The position numbers and the translations under genes are program-made. A stretch of DNA of 5,629 nucleotides from contig CANQCJ010000146.1 of assembly GCA_947589205.1 (NCBI GenBank), positions 1 to 5,629 on the forward strand. Direction: 5' to 3'. The notes under the pieces were generated by a model. The model saw only the letters and a list, made by a program, of their open reading frames with translations, was not told where the DNA came from and did not search any database. Below are positions 5,576-5,629 of this stretch, in pieces. Numbering within the stretch: the first letter of the stretch is position 1; each line of letters begins with the position of its first letter. Source of the stretch: an uncultured Ruminococcus sp. Lineage in GTDB: Bacteria; Bacillota; Clostridia; Oscillospirales; Ruminococcaceae.

Positions 5576-5629
5576 TGGTGGAGGCGAGGGGAATCGAACC
5601 CCGCTCAAAAGCTGCGTTTTAGCTTGAAT
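5576..5629 (-). ncRNA. 3' end of a tRNA-like RNA: tmRNA favoured, class II tRNA possible; partial
   Basis: Read on the minus strand, the end shows an encoded CCA (5578-5576), discriminator A (5579), acceptor 3' strand CGCCTCC (5586-5580), and a T-arm of GGGG, loop TTCGATT (5598-5592) and CCCC. These are clear tRNA-type elements. The preceding bases form AAGCT/AGCTT around a 7-base loop AAAACGC at the spacing of an anticodon arm, but that loop lacks U33, the position-48 base is G, and position 49-65 is a C-U mismatch, so a normal short-arm tRNA is unlikely. A 3' CTCCACCA is typical of tmRNA (G3-U70, alanine charged) but also occurs in tRNA-Tyr and tRNA-Ala. The usual tmRNA GGAC before the T-stem is not seen. 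The 5' part lies outside the window, so identity is unresolved. An attachment-site remnant carrying only a tRNA 3' end is a third option. Confidence 0.5.

Overview
The window looks like a chromosomal segment of a Gram-positive anaerobe of the Clostridia, probably a gut Ruminococcus-like (Oscillospiraceae) or Lachnospiraceae relative. Reasons are the strong GGAGG-type ribosome binding sites, moderate GC content, a PhoB/OmpR-type two-component pair with short Clostridia-style spacing, and the trio of VTC-domain polyphosphate polymerase, DUF4956 membrane protein and secreted Cthe_2159-type carbohydrate-binding protein, which I know mainly from that group. Placement is by gene content only.

Nearly everything is on the minus strand and reads right to left. 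From the right edge: the 3' end of a tRNA-like RNA (tmRNA favoured, unproven) at 5576-5629; a strong hairpin terminator at 5529-5571; a small plus-strand ORF of 46 codons (5314-5454); a second minus-strand terminator (5163-5191); then a promoter with a direct-repeat operator (5125-5156) driving a response regulator (4422-5105) and a sensor kinase (3170-4429) that overlap by 8 bases. Directly after the kinase stop lies another promoter with almost the same operator (3125-3157). It leads into the VTC-domain protein (2404-3075), the DUF4956 protein (1702-2373) and a large secreted beta-helix protein (1690 down past the left edge).

The key reading is regulatory. The same TTCAAT-N5-TTCAAT repeat, with an 11-base period and a -10 element 9-10 bases downstream, occurs upstream of the regulator gene and upstream of the effector operon and, as far as I could see, nowhere else in the window. 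This is the geometry expected of an OmpR/PhoB-family activator site. It predicts that the kinase/regulator pair controls itself and directly switches on the three-gene operon. Inferred working model: an envelope signal activates the kinase, the regulator binds both boxes, and the cell makes a cytosolic polyphosphate (or other triphosphate-using) enzyme, a four-helix membrane partner, and an exported beta-helix surface protein with a repetitive Gly/Pro/acidic tail. The biochemical link between these three products is not established by the sequence.
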